Part shown: piece by piece, positions 51,315 to 61,087 of the stretch
Position numbering within the stretch: the stretch's first letter is position 1
How the letters are laid out: each line of letters opens with the position of its first letter
From: Closterium sp. NIES-65
Taxonomy: Eukaryota; Streptophyta; Zygnematophyceae; Desmidiales; Closteriaceae
Direction: 5' to 3'
NCBI GenBank assembly: GCA_948144175.1
Contig: CANXME010000875.1
Coordinates: 248,001-312,000, forward strand
DNA length: 64,000 nt
Position numbers and translations under genes: made by a program
Notes under the pieces: generated by a model
Database searches by the model: none
Seen by the model: only the letters and a program-made list of their open reading frames with translations
Told to the model about the DNA's origin: nothing

Positions 51315-52979
51315 CTCTGGCTCACTCTCTACCACCTAGTCACCCGCCTCCCTGACACACAGCGTGCTGTCAGGGACCACTTCCTAGCTCGCTGCCCCAC
51401 TGAGCTCACCATTGCCCTCCTCGAGAAGGAACTACTTGCAGCTGAGACTAGCATAGTCGCTGTAGGTGCCTCTCGTGGTGACCCCCGTACCCCGTTCTTT
51501 GAGGGGTGTTCTCCTTCCCCCCTTCTTCCCTCTGTCGCCTCTGCTGCTGCTGTCGACCTCCTTGGTGCTGAGAAGGTCGGTACTGCGTCTGCTTCGAGCG
51601 GGCGCCGCAGCGGCAAGGGCAAAGGGGGCAAGGGTGGTGGCGCTGACGGCGGGGGAGGTGGTCGTGGGGACGGTGGAGGCGGTCGGGGTGGTGGCGCGAC
51701 TGGAGGGGCTAGTGGCAGCGGTGGGGGTGGTGGCGGCAGCGGCGGGGGAGGTGGCAGGGGCGGAGGCGGTGGTTGGGGTGGCGGTGGACGAGGCGGCGGC
51801 AGGGGTTGGGGTGGTCGAGGAGGTGGCGGTGGTGGTCGTGGAGGCGCTGACGTTCACTAGGGCCAGCAGCACACTCCGTCGCCCCAGGAGGTCCGTGAGT
51901 GGTACTCTCTGCACGGGGGGGGGGGGGGGGGGGGGGGGGGGGGTGGCCTTAGCTGCACGTACGTCATTCGCATTGGTGACCGCACTGGTCAACAGTGTGG
52001 ACGACCACACGCCACACAGTGCTGCTTCGCTCGTCTCGATGACGCTTGGCGTGTTCAGTTCCCTCAGGCCACTGAGCTGCCCCACTGGATTGATCTCTTG
52101 AAGAAGGGGATTGATATCTATGCTCTAGACTTTGATGCTATTCTATCTGCTATGTATGTGATGTCTACTAGTGGAGAGGGTGCTGAGTACATGTGTGTGC
52201 CGCCTGACCCGGGCATTAGGACTAGTGCATCTAACGCTCTAGGAACTCGCGTGTCAGCTACCCCAGGTGCTGGTGAGGCAGCTGCTCTAGGTGCTTGTGC
52301 GTCTGCCCCCTTTGGTACTGAGTCGACTGCAGCACTACACACCTTCACACTGGACTCAGGTGCTTCTCGCTGCTTCTTTCGTGACCGCACTGCCCTTGAG
52401 CCGCTTGCTCGGCCAGTTGCTGTCTCCCTTGCTGACCCCTCTGGGGGTCCGGTCATTGCGACCTCTTCCACTGTCCTTCCCTGCCCTGCGGTCCCGTCGG
52501 GCACACTGTCAGGTCCCCACCTCCCCTCGTTCTCTACAAACTTGGTGGCAGGATGTGCGCTCCAGGACGGGGGTGTTCACCAGTTCACCCCTGCCTACGA
52601 GCGCGTGACACACTGTACGTGTGCTCGTACGGGCCGTCACTTGGCTACCTTCACTCGGCAGCCGGGGTCGGACCTGTACACACTGACTACTGAGTCCCCT
52701 CAGGTTGCTGCGTCTGCGTCTACGTCCGCGTCAGGTCAGCTGTCGGCCCCCTGCTCGTGTCGCTCTCTGGCACACGAGAGTGTCCTCTGGCACCACCGCC
52801 TTGGCCACCCGTCTGTGCAGCGGCTTCGTGCCATGCACTCCCGGTACCTTGTCTCTGGCCTGCCCAGGGTCCTTCCTCCCCTCCCACCCTCACCTGCTCC
52901 TACCTGTCTCCCCTGTGTCAAGGGACGGCAGCGCGCCGCTCCTCACTCCTCCTCGTTTCCCCCGACGACTGCTCCCTTA
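51315..52979 (+). CDS. Element H GAG C-terminus and protease
   Basis: One frame from 51315, broken only by TAG 51858-51860. It holds LWLTLYHLVTRLPD, FEGCSPSPLLPS, a glycine tract (about 51600-51855), an R-E-W-Y module, a 29-base G run (51915-51943) that stays in frame, and the Cys/His motif C-X13-C-X3-H-X4-C (about 51955-52025). Protease follows with LDSGASRCFFRD near 52350, then the GAG-pre-integrase region with WHHRLGHPS near 52790. It ends at TAG 52980-52982, CAG in sister copies. Confidence 0.85.
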
Positions 52980-52982
52980 TAG

Positions 52983-53606
52983 ATGCTCCACATGGACGTG
53001 TGGGGCCCAGCCCGCGTTCATGGTCAGGGTCAGGAGAGGTACTTCCTGATAGTTGTTGACGACTACTCGCGCTACACGTTGGTCTTCCCCTTGCGCACGA
53101 AGGGTGAGGTGCGTGATGTCTTGATCCCTTGGATCCGCAGAGCCCGCCTCCAGCTCAGCGAGCGTTTCCACTCGGACATTCCAGTCCTACGCTTGCACTC
53201 TGACAGAGGTGGTGAGTTCTCCTCCGACCTCTTGGCGGCCTACTGTGCTGAGCACGGCATTGAGCAGCCGTTCATGCTTCCGGCCTCTCCACAACAGAAT
53301 GGGGTTGCCGAGCGCCGCATTGGCCTGGTCATGGAGGTGGCCCGTAACTCCTTGATCCATGCGGCTGCCCCCCACTTCTTGTGGTCGTTTGCGGTCCGGT
53401 ACGCTGCGCATCAGCTCAACCTCTGGCCCCGTGTCTCCTTGCCGGAGACCTCGCCCACACTACTGTGGACAAGGGAGGTTGACGATGCGTCGTGTTTCCG
53501 GGTCTGGGGATCTCGATCTTTTGTCCGCGATACGTCTGCGCACAAGCTCTCCTCCCGCGCTGTTCCCTGCGTCTTCCTCGGCGTTGTCCCGGACGCGTCT
53601 GGTTGG
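52983..53606 (+). CDS. Element H integrase core
   Basis: Same frame, ending at TAG 53607-53609 (CAG in sisters), with TAA and another TAG soon after. The catalytic Asp in HMDVWGPARV (about 52992), Asp in LHSDRGGEF (about 53202) and Glu in GVAERRIG (about 53310) are intact with 35 residues between the last two. The C-terminal landmarks VWGSRSFVRD and CVFLGVVPDASGW are present. Confidence 0.9.
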
Positions 53607-53609
53607 TAG

Positions 53610-55240
53610 TTTTAACACGCCACCTCGCGCCGAGTCTTGCCCTCTTAGGACGTCACTTTTGACGAGTCCGTCCCCATACTACCGCCTCTTCCCCTACCAC
53701 ACCGCCCCTTTCCCCCCCCCTCGCCTCTCTTCCTCGCGCCAGGTGCTACTGTTGTAGACCTCCTCCCCCCTCAGGGTGCTGCTCCCTCAGGTGTGTCTCA
53801 GGTAGACCCCGGTGAGCGTGTTGAGGTAGCTGTCGACTCTCTTCCTGCTGGGGGTGCTGAGCCTGGGGGTGCTGAGCCTGGGGGTGCCAAGCCTGGGGGT
53901 GCCGGGACTGGGGGTGCTGAGCCTGGGGGTGCGGAGCCTGGGGGTGCGGAGCCTGGGGGTGCTGGGCCTGGGGGTGCTGAGCTTCGGGGTGCTGAGCAGC
54001 AGAGTCCAGCGTCTGTGGGTTCTGAGTCTGGAGGTACTGAGCCTGGGAGTCCTACACCTGGGGGAGCCCTCTCCTCGGAGCAGCTGCGTGAGTGGTACTT
54101 ATAGTACTGCATCCTCAGGAGAGGCACCTCTGGAGCCGAGCGTGCTACTGGGACTGGTGCTAGTACTTCTACTCCTAGCCGGGAGCTCCCCTCCCGTGAG
54201 CGGATCCGTGAGTGGTACGAGCGGCGCTGTACTCTTCGGAGTGGCGCGCCTCGTGTCGCGGACCCCGCTGCTGTTGGTGCTACTGCTGGTGCTGCGGACC
54301 CAGGTGTTGGAGCTGCTGCTGGTGCTGAGGACCCGGGTGGTGGAGCTGCTGCTGGTGCTGTGGACCCGGGCGTTGGAGCTGCTGCTGGTGCTGAGGACCC
54401 GGGTGTTGGAGCTGCTGCTAGTGCTGCGGACCCGGGCGTTGGAGCTGCTGCTGGTGCTGGGAACCGGATGTTGGAGCTGCTGCTGGTGCTGAGGACCCTG
54501 GTTCGGGTGTCTCTGCTGGTTCTGGTGTCACTGCACGGCCGCGGCCGTACTTCGTTCCGCTCCTTCAGCAGGTTCTTGGTTCGCTCCCTCCTCCGTGTCC
54601 TCCTCCCTCCTCAGGGTGTCCTCCGCCTGCCCAGCTGCCGTTGCAGCTACCGTCTGCCTCCTCTCTCCCTGGTCCTGCACCTTACACTGGTCCGACTGGA
54701 GGTCTTACTGAGCGTCATGAGTGTGAGTCTTGTCCTGCGTTGCCTATCCGTGCTGCTCTCACTCGTAGTCGTGTCCACCGTCAGCGTCTTCCTGCTGTCC
54801 AAGGCACTCACCGGATGGCGCTTCGTCCATCCACTGCTCGACAGCCTGTCCCACTGCCGTCTCCTCCTGCTTCCTCTCTTCCTGCTCTTGCTGACCCTGG
54901 GTCAGACTCCCTTCGTGCTGCCAGTCCTACTGTCACGCGTCTCCTGGCTACTGTTGTCACTGACCCTTCCTTTGAGTCCGCTGCTGCGTCTGCCTTAGTT
55001 GCTGACCTTGTCGACTTTGCTGCCACCTGACATCTAGACTACGCTGCTAGCCTAGTTGCTGAGTCTGAGTCTGTCTGTCCTCCGTCCGTCAGGGGTGAGT
55101 GTGCTATTGGCACTAACGTCCTTGAGGACAGGCAGGAGGAGTTTGATTACTTTGCTGCCGCTTTGCCCCATCTCGTGTCCATGCTTGTTGCCCCTGAGGG
55201 AGACCCGGATGCACCAGACATCCCGACCCCACGCTCTTAC
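53610..55240 (+). pseudogene. Element H integrase-RT linker
   Basis: After a one-base insertion near 53680 comes a GAEPG array (about 53850-53995), then LSSEQLREWYL followed by TAG near 54103 (also present in C), a further I-R-E-W-Y module near 54210, and an 11-residue DPGVGAAAGAE-type array (about 54290-54470). RPRPYFVPLLQQVLG-like sequence lies near 54540, then the Pro/Ser part. A TGA near 55027 replaces a conserved Cys codon. Confidence 0.65.
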
Positions 55241-56800
55241 GCAAAGGCGATGGCTGGTCCCTACTCCTCTCAGTGGCAGTCGGCCATGGACACGAAGATG
55301 GCTTCCTGGAAGTCCACACGCACCTACGTCGACGAGGTTCCCCCGCCTGGGGCGAACATCGTCAGTGGCATGTGGATTTTCAGGGTGAAGCGGCCGCCGG
55401 GCTCTCCGCCTATTTTCAAGGCGCGTTACGTTGCACGAGGCTTCAGTCAGCGAGAGGGAGTTGACTTCTTCCAAACCTTCTCCCCGACCCCGAAGATGAC
55501 CACTCTTCGGGTTCTGGTGCACGTCGCCGCTCAGCGTGATTACGAGCTCCACTCGCTTGACTTCAGTACTGCTTTCCTACAGGGCAGCCTGCACGAGGAG
55601 ATCTGGCTGCGCCGTCCACCTTGCTTCACTGGGTCGTTCCCTCCTGGTACCCAGTGGAGCCTCCGACGGCCAGTCTACAGTCTCCGCCAGGCGCCACGTG
55701 AGTGGCACAACACACTGAGGACTACACTTGCGGCTCTTGGGTTCGCGCCTTCTACTGCTGACCCGTCGCTGTTTCTACGCACCGACACCTCTCTGCCGCC
55801 GTTCTACATCCTCGTGTACGTTGACGACTTGGTCTTTGCCACTGCTGACACTGTGGCACTCGCCCATGTGAAGTCGGAGCTGTAGAAGAGACACACGTGC
55901 ACAGACCTGGGTGAACTGACAAGCTATCTTGGCTTGCGGATCACCCGGGACAGAGCACGCCGCACCATCACCTTGACTCAGTCACACATGGTGCAGCAGG
56001 TCCTTCAGCGCTTCCGCTTCACGTACTCCTCGCCTCAGCCCACTCCTCTGCCTACCGGTCACTCGCTCTCAGCTGTGCCTTCGGATGAGTCGGTAGAGCC
56101 GAGTGGCCCATATCCAGAGCTTGTGGGTTGCCTCATGTACCTGATGACCTGCACTCGTCCTGACCTTGCGTACCCTCTTGGCATTCTTGCACGCTATGTC
56201 GCTCCCGGCCGTCACCGGAAGGAGCACATGGATGCAGCTAAGAGGGTGTTGCGCTAGTTGTGCAGTACGTCAGGCATGAGGCTAGTGCTTGGAGGGCGAG
56301 TCCAAGTTGTTCTCACTGGACACTCAGACGCTTCTTGGGCAGACGACCAGGCTACTCAGCGGTCGTCTCAGGGTTACTCCTTCAGTCTTGGCTCTGGTTC
56401 AGTTTTTTGGCGTTCTACTCGCTCTTCTTCTGTTCTCAGCTCCGGTTGTGAGGTTGAGATCTACGCCACAGCCATGGCGGCTGAGGAGCTACGCTGGCTC
56501 GCCTACTTGCTGACCGACCTTGAAAAGCAGCCTCGTTCTCCTCCAGTGCTATACGTCGACAACAAGGCAGCCATTGCCTAGTGTCAGGAGCACAGACTAG
56601 AGCACAGAACGAAGCACATTGCTCTGCGCTACTTCCTTGCTCGAGAGCTGCAGCAGCGTGGTCAGCTTCGCCTGCGTTACGTGGCCTTTGAGGCCAACAC
56701 TGCTGATGTGTTCACCAAGGCGCTTCAGCCTTGTGACCATCAGCGCTTTTGCACTCTTCTAGGCCTTGTGCCTACTGTACCTCACTTGCTTACTTCTTGA
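55241..56800 (+). pseudogene. Element H RT and RNase H
   Basis: RT entry is near 55285. YVDD lies near 55817-55828. TAG 55883-55885 (CAG), TAG 56255-56257 (TAC) and TAG 56579-56581 (TTG) interrupt one otherwise open frame. RNase H shows GHSDASWADD (about 56325), EVEIYATAM with catalytic Glu (about 56455) and VDNKAAIA (about 56555), and ends at TGA 56798-56800. Confidence 0.8.
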
Positions 56801-57014
56801 GTCTGTTTGTACTGTGATCTCTATATATATATATACCTGCATGTCTACTCTTGCTAGGTTGTGATCATTGTACCTCTTGTTCTATTATAAACCTGCATGT
56901 GAACTGGTCTTGTGACCACTTGCTTGTGCTTGGAATTTGTGTGGTATCCTTGAGATCGACCCTGAGCTTGTTTTGCCTTGCTTTGCCTTGACTGGTCTTG
57001 TGACCCCTAGCTCT

Positions 57015-57036
57015 CCCCACTTTGCCTATGGGGGTG
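57015..57036 (+). promoter_or_regulatory. Polypurine tract of H with hairpin
   Basis: TGGGGGTG lies before the LTR; CCCCA (57015-57019) can pair with TGGGG (57029-57033). Confidence 0.6.
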
Positions 57037-57173
57037 TGTCAAACATTATATATGTTGTTGTGTTTGTTTTGGCTACAGTGGGTTAGCCTATAGGGGGTAC
57101 ACGATTCTAGGGTTAGGTACTTTTACTGTTTTCACTACTAGTCCATTCATTCCTGTTCTGTTATTCTAATACA
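57037..57173 (+). repeat. 3' LTR of element H
   Basis: About 137 bp from TGTCAAAC to a likely end at TAATACA. It contains the family LTR core in diverged form (GGCTACAGTGGGTTAGCC). The exact right end is uncertain because the 5' LTR is missing. Confidence 0.75.
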
Positions 57174-57229
57174 CGCTTCATCCATGCTTACACTCGCTAA
57201 TTTTGCTATTCTGTTGCGTCTGTTTTCAG

Positions 57230-58631
57230 CCCAAACAGGCAAAACTGGAGATCACCCGATGAAGTTGCGATGACCCGGGCGATAGGGGAGGCTTATACTA
57301 CCAATGCTACGTTTTCGCGAGGAGGGACGGCAGCATCTGGAGGTGAATGACGAGCTTCAACTGAAGGCTGACGACCAGGAAAAGCATAACGTGGAGCTTC
57401 GTAAGCAGCTTGAGAAGAGGGACGCGGATCTGAAGGATGCATTGGCGCTGTTCAAGCATCTGGCGGAGAAAATTGCCGATGATTAGCTCGCCAAAGTGAA
57501 TTTGCGGGTGAGTATTGCCCTCTGTTTTGCCGTCTGCGCTGTTTACAAACAGTCACTACTGCGATGTGATTTTTTAATTTCAGGTCCACATCAAGGAGTC
57601 GTGCGACGACTTCCTTTTCAAGCCGGATACGCTCAACTTGTCACCCGATCCTGATGCGATGCTCGCAGCTTTAATCAGTAAGTGACGGTCAGAAACTGTC
57701 GCGTTCGTTTTTCATTGTTTTTTACTTCCTCGTCGTCATTGTGTTTTGTGCAGAGAAAGCTAGTTACAGCGCTGACTCCCCTCAGGGCTTGAAGCTCGCT
57801 GCCTTGCTGAAGGTCAATGGCATTTTGAAGCACGCGTGTGTGCGCTTCAACGACCGGATCGGTAAAATCTACCGATTCTATCACCTTTATGCTCTGAGCC
57901 TAGAACCATGCGTTTTTATGGAGAGGAAGCGGAACTTCAAGGGAGAGCTAACCTTGCAGGTGCCTGAGGACTTACTCACGAAATGTGTTGACTACGTTGA
58001 GCGTTTCGCCGACTGTAAGTCATTGAGGTTTTTTTTTATCGGTTGCATTAAGTGGGTTTCGGGATTAACGTGGCATGTTCTGATGTATGTTTTGGCCCGT
58101 TGCAGAGCTCTTAGGGATTCTCTGGCACGTCAACAGGAGAGGCAGTCCGTTTTCCAGCCCTGCCTTCGTTAAGTGTGCTTCTCTGTGGCATTTGAGTGGC
58201 GCCTTGCCAATTGGTTTATTTCCTGTTCAGCTGCTTGTCATCCTTGCAGCGGTAAGTTTAACATGAGCACTTTATTTGCCTTTCACATTGTGCAATTTAA
58301 CAAGTGTTGATTGCTTTTCTTCGTGCAGGTGAGGTTCAAGTTCCGCCATCCCAGCGCCACGAAGGCTCAGTTGGATCGGTCGGGGGATCCTGGTGCTCTT
58401 GCCAGGCAGGCGCGGGTTGTACAACGCTGGATCAACAGCAGTGACGTCACTCGCACGGACGACTGCCTTGGGATCAGCAAGGTCTGCATCGTTGGTTGGA
58501 AGGATATTCCAGAGGAGGAGCTGGTTGCAGAGGAGCATGGTGACCTTGGTCTGGATGAGCTAGTGAGCGAGCCAGGCTCGCAGGAGCGGGTTTATGATGA
58601 GAATGAAGAGCCGGAGGAGCTTTACGGGTGA
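57230..58631 (+). pseudogene. Unrecognised multi-exon gene remnant
   Basis: A series of exons with clear splice signals. An acceptor TTTTCAG ends at 57229. A first exon to 57507 has frame breaks and a coiled-coil-like region (57304-57483, rich in Glu/Lys/Leu, for example KRDADLKDALALFKHL) followed by TAG 57484-57486. The intron 57508-57583 precedes an exon 57584-57677, the intron 57678-57753 precedes an exon from 57754 to about 58014 (SPQGLKLAALLKVNG, RIGKIYRFYHLYALSLEP), a further exon begins near 58106, and the last exon runs from about 58330 to TGA 58629-58631 with an acidic end. I do not recognise the family. It could be the distal part of a gene split by element H, or part of another transposon. 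Confidence 0.5.
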
Positions 58632-59310
58632 CCTGTAGTACCTGTGGTAGCTTAGGGCTGTTTTTGTAGGTGTATATGAGTTTGTAGCTAATGGTAGTTC
58701 TTGGATTTGTATCTATGTAAGCTTTTGACCTTTTTAGTGTATTGTCTTCTCTATTTGTTATAATGTAGAATTGTAGGCTATACTGAATTTCTAAAAATAT
58801 CGGTAATTGTTTAGTCACTATCTCTTTATTTTGCTTGTTTACTGTATCTTTACTGTACCTATTGACATTCATGTTTTTGAGACTCGATGTGTTCATCCCT
58901 CCTTAGTATCACGTTTTAAATAACGGGGAAACAAATGTAGGATTAAATGAATGAGACCGAAAGACTTATAACGAGTTTCCTCTTCTAAACGAGTGCGCGT
59001 CGGAATGTATTTGGACGGTCCGGCAGCCAATAGAAACAAAGTTGCAACAAATTGTCACGCGCCAGGTGTCCTGTGCGTGTTCGCTAAAATTTCCCGAACC
59101 AGCTCGGAGGGCTTGGGAGAAATTCTCTGCACCAGTCGATCTCTACTTGTCAGATGTATCGGAAACCAATCGCAATTCGCGGGAAAACGCCAGGAGTCGA
59201 AAACCACTCGGCAACAACTCGTTCCCAACAAGTTTCCCACACCCCCCAAATTGGCGATGGACGGGGAGGGAGGGGGTGCGAGGGGGACTGAAGGAGCCGC
59301 TTCTACATCC
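58632..59310. other. Unique DNA, no recognised gene
   Basis: AT-rich 3'-flank-like DNA to about 58970, then mixed sequence. A plus-strand frame near 58993-59280 has normal composition at its start but no known motif. Confidence 0.35.
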
Positions 59311-59480
59311 CCCTCCCGTCGACCTCGCTTCCCCCCTCCTGTCGACCCCTCTTTCCCCCTTCGCTTTCCACCTCCCGTCGACCTCGCTTTCCCCCTCTCG
59401 TCGACCTCGCATTCCCCCTCCCGTCGACCTCGCTTTCCCCCTCCCGTCGACCTCGCTTTCCCCCCCGTCGCCCTCGCCTT
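59311..59480. repeat. Minisatellite of CCCGTCGACCTCG units
   Basis: About seven degenerate units of roughly 24 bp containing CTCCCGTCGACCTCGCTTTC. Pyrimidine-rich and strand-asymmetric. Confidence 0.75.
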
Positions 59481-59699
59481 CCCGTGCTCACTCTCTTCCC
59501 CCTGCTCACTCTCTTTCCCCCTGCTCACTCCTCTTTCCCTCTCTGTTTGTCCCTCATTCTGTTTCCCCCTGCTCACACCCCTAATCAGCCCCTACTTTAG
59601 AGTTTAGTGCAATGCAATGGGAGAGGTTAGAGGGAGATGGAGTGCATTCATGCCATGCGCGTGTCCCACTCCCACCGAGTCCCCCCTCGTTGGCTAAGC

Positions 59700-60180
59700 T
59701 CGCTGCTGTAGTGCCGTGGGCCACTGTCGCCATGCGCTTCCCCGCTCCCTCCTCTTCCCCACTCCGCTCGCATACTCCCCTCTCCCCTCCCTGCCCTCTC
59801 TCCCCATCCTTCCCTTTCCCCCCTCCCTGTCCTGTCTTGTCCCGACTCCCCTCTCTCCTATCCCACCTCCCTGCCCTGTCCTGTTCCCCCGCTGCCCTGT
59901 CCTATCCCCCCTCTCCGCCCTGTCCTATCTCCTCACTCCGCCCTGTCTTACCTCCTCACTCCGCCCTGTCCTATCTCCTCACTCCCTGTCCTGTCTCCTC
60001 ACTCCCTGTCCTATCTCCTCACTCCCTGTCCTATCTTCTCACTCCCTGTCCTATCTCCTCACTCCCTGTCCTATCTCCTCACTCCCTGCCCTATCTCCTC
60101 ACTCCCTGTCCTATCTCCTCACTCCCTGTCCTATCTCCTCACTCCCTGTCCTATCTCCTCACTCCCCATCCCATCCCCTC
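59700..60180. repeat. Polypyrimidine block with a 20-bp minisatellite
   Basis: C/T-rich, with a clear tandem array (about 59925-60175) of ACTCCCTGTCCTATCTCCTC, about 12 units. ORFs inside are compositional. Confidence 0.85.
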
Positions 60181-60587
60181 ACCCCTCACCACCGCAGGCG
60201 AGCATGACACTGGCTCAGACAAGCTGCATGGATGTGCCGCCTCTTCTTGAACATGCTTTCAGCATGTCAGAGGCCCAGACAGGCTACATTGCGTACAGGG
60301 GCCATCGGCAGATTCAAAACGGAGCAAAGGCTTCCCTCCCTATCCTGATATGGCATGCTTATACCGTATTATATGTACTCACATCTCACTAAATATATGG
60401 TTCTAAAATGTTTACATCTTGTCGCGTGATTTGGATAAGGGGTTACCCACAAAACCAAGAGGCTACCATGACAACAGCATGAACAGCAACTTGAGCACAG
60501 TATCAATATGTTATACCGGTAATCAGCCATTGGATGGCACAATGAGGCACACATTAGCCTAAAAAGAAATGAAATCGTACTTGATTG
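60181..60587. other. Unique DNA before element P
   Basis: No gene recognised. GATTG (60583-60587) is the expected left half of the P target duplication; its partner would lie beyond the window. Confidence 0.4.
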
Positions 60588-61021
60588 TGTTGGGAACAAC
60601 AAGTCTTAAGCGCCTCTGTCGTGTCGAAACTCAGGACACTAACGAAGCAGTCCAAGACGAAGCATCGCGAGTCAACCCTCGGAGGTTAGGGTAACCGCCT
60701 GGAGGTTACGGGAAAGTCAAAGGTCAGCGACCTTTGACTCGACAATTACAGCGCGACAGCAAGGACACACAACTGACTCGACATTGAGCAGTTGCCCGAG
60801 TCGCACTGTATCGAATCGCAACAGTAAAACGGTTTAAATCCATCTATTCGTATTCCTTGTACTATTATATAAACCTTGTATCTGCTTGTTTAATTCAACT
60901 TACTTTGCCCTCACATACCAGCGCAAGGTGGTTCAATCACTTCTTTATTCAACGCTTCTGCTATTACAATCCTATTCAGACCTTAAGCTCTACAAAGATC
61001 CTAGGGCTTCTCAGCCCAACA
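60588..61021 (+). repeat. 5' LTR of element P
   Basis: Begins TGTTGGG and ends CCCAACA, a perfect 7-bp terminal inverted repeat, directly followed by a primer-binding site. The 3' copy is outside the window, so the boundaries rest on these ends and the primer site. Confidence 0.85.
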
Positions 61022-61040
61022 TGGTATGAGAGCAGTTAGA
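61022..61040 (+). promoter_or_regulatory. Primer-binding site of P
   Basis: TGGTATGAGAGCAGTTAGA matches the initiator-Met tRNA primer site TGGTATCAGAGC at 11 of 12 positions. Confidence 0.85.
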
Positions 61041-61087
61041 GTTTAAGTTTATTTTCTCTCTCAATACTTAAATACAAGAAAGAAGAC

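Larger units (their letters stand above)
50705..57173 (+). mobile_element. Copia element H, 5' LTR missing
   Basis: Plus-strand copia element with GAG from ATG 50842, full POL and a 3' LTR (57037-57173). No 5' LTR, primer site or GC-rich leader lies upstream; the transposase exon ends only about 140 bp before GAG. The upstream 140 bp contain a 17-bp direct repeat (50753-50769 and 50791-50807). The true left edge is uncertain. Its sequence is closest to C. Stops include TAG at 51858, 52980, 53607, 53646, near 54103 and 55883, and it has frameshifts. Confidence 0.85.

Noticed and set aside
359-56800. UAG reassigned to glutamine in this organism
   Set aside because: Several TAGs replace Trp, Tyr, Leu or Arg codons, and most affected copies also have frameshifts. 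Kept only as a rival hypothesis in the findings.
59612-60250. 212-codon ORF
   Set aside because: Lies in C/T-rich repeats and a 20-bp minisatellite.
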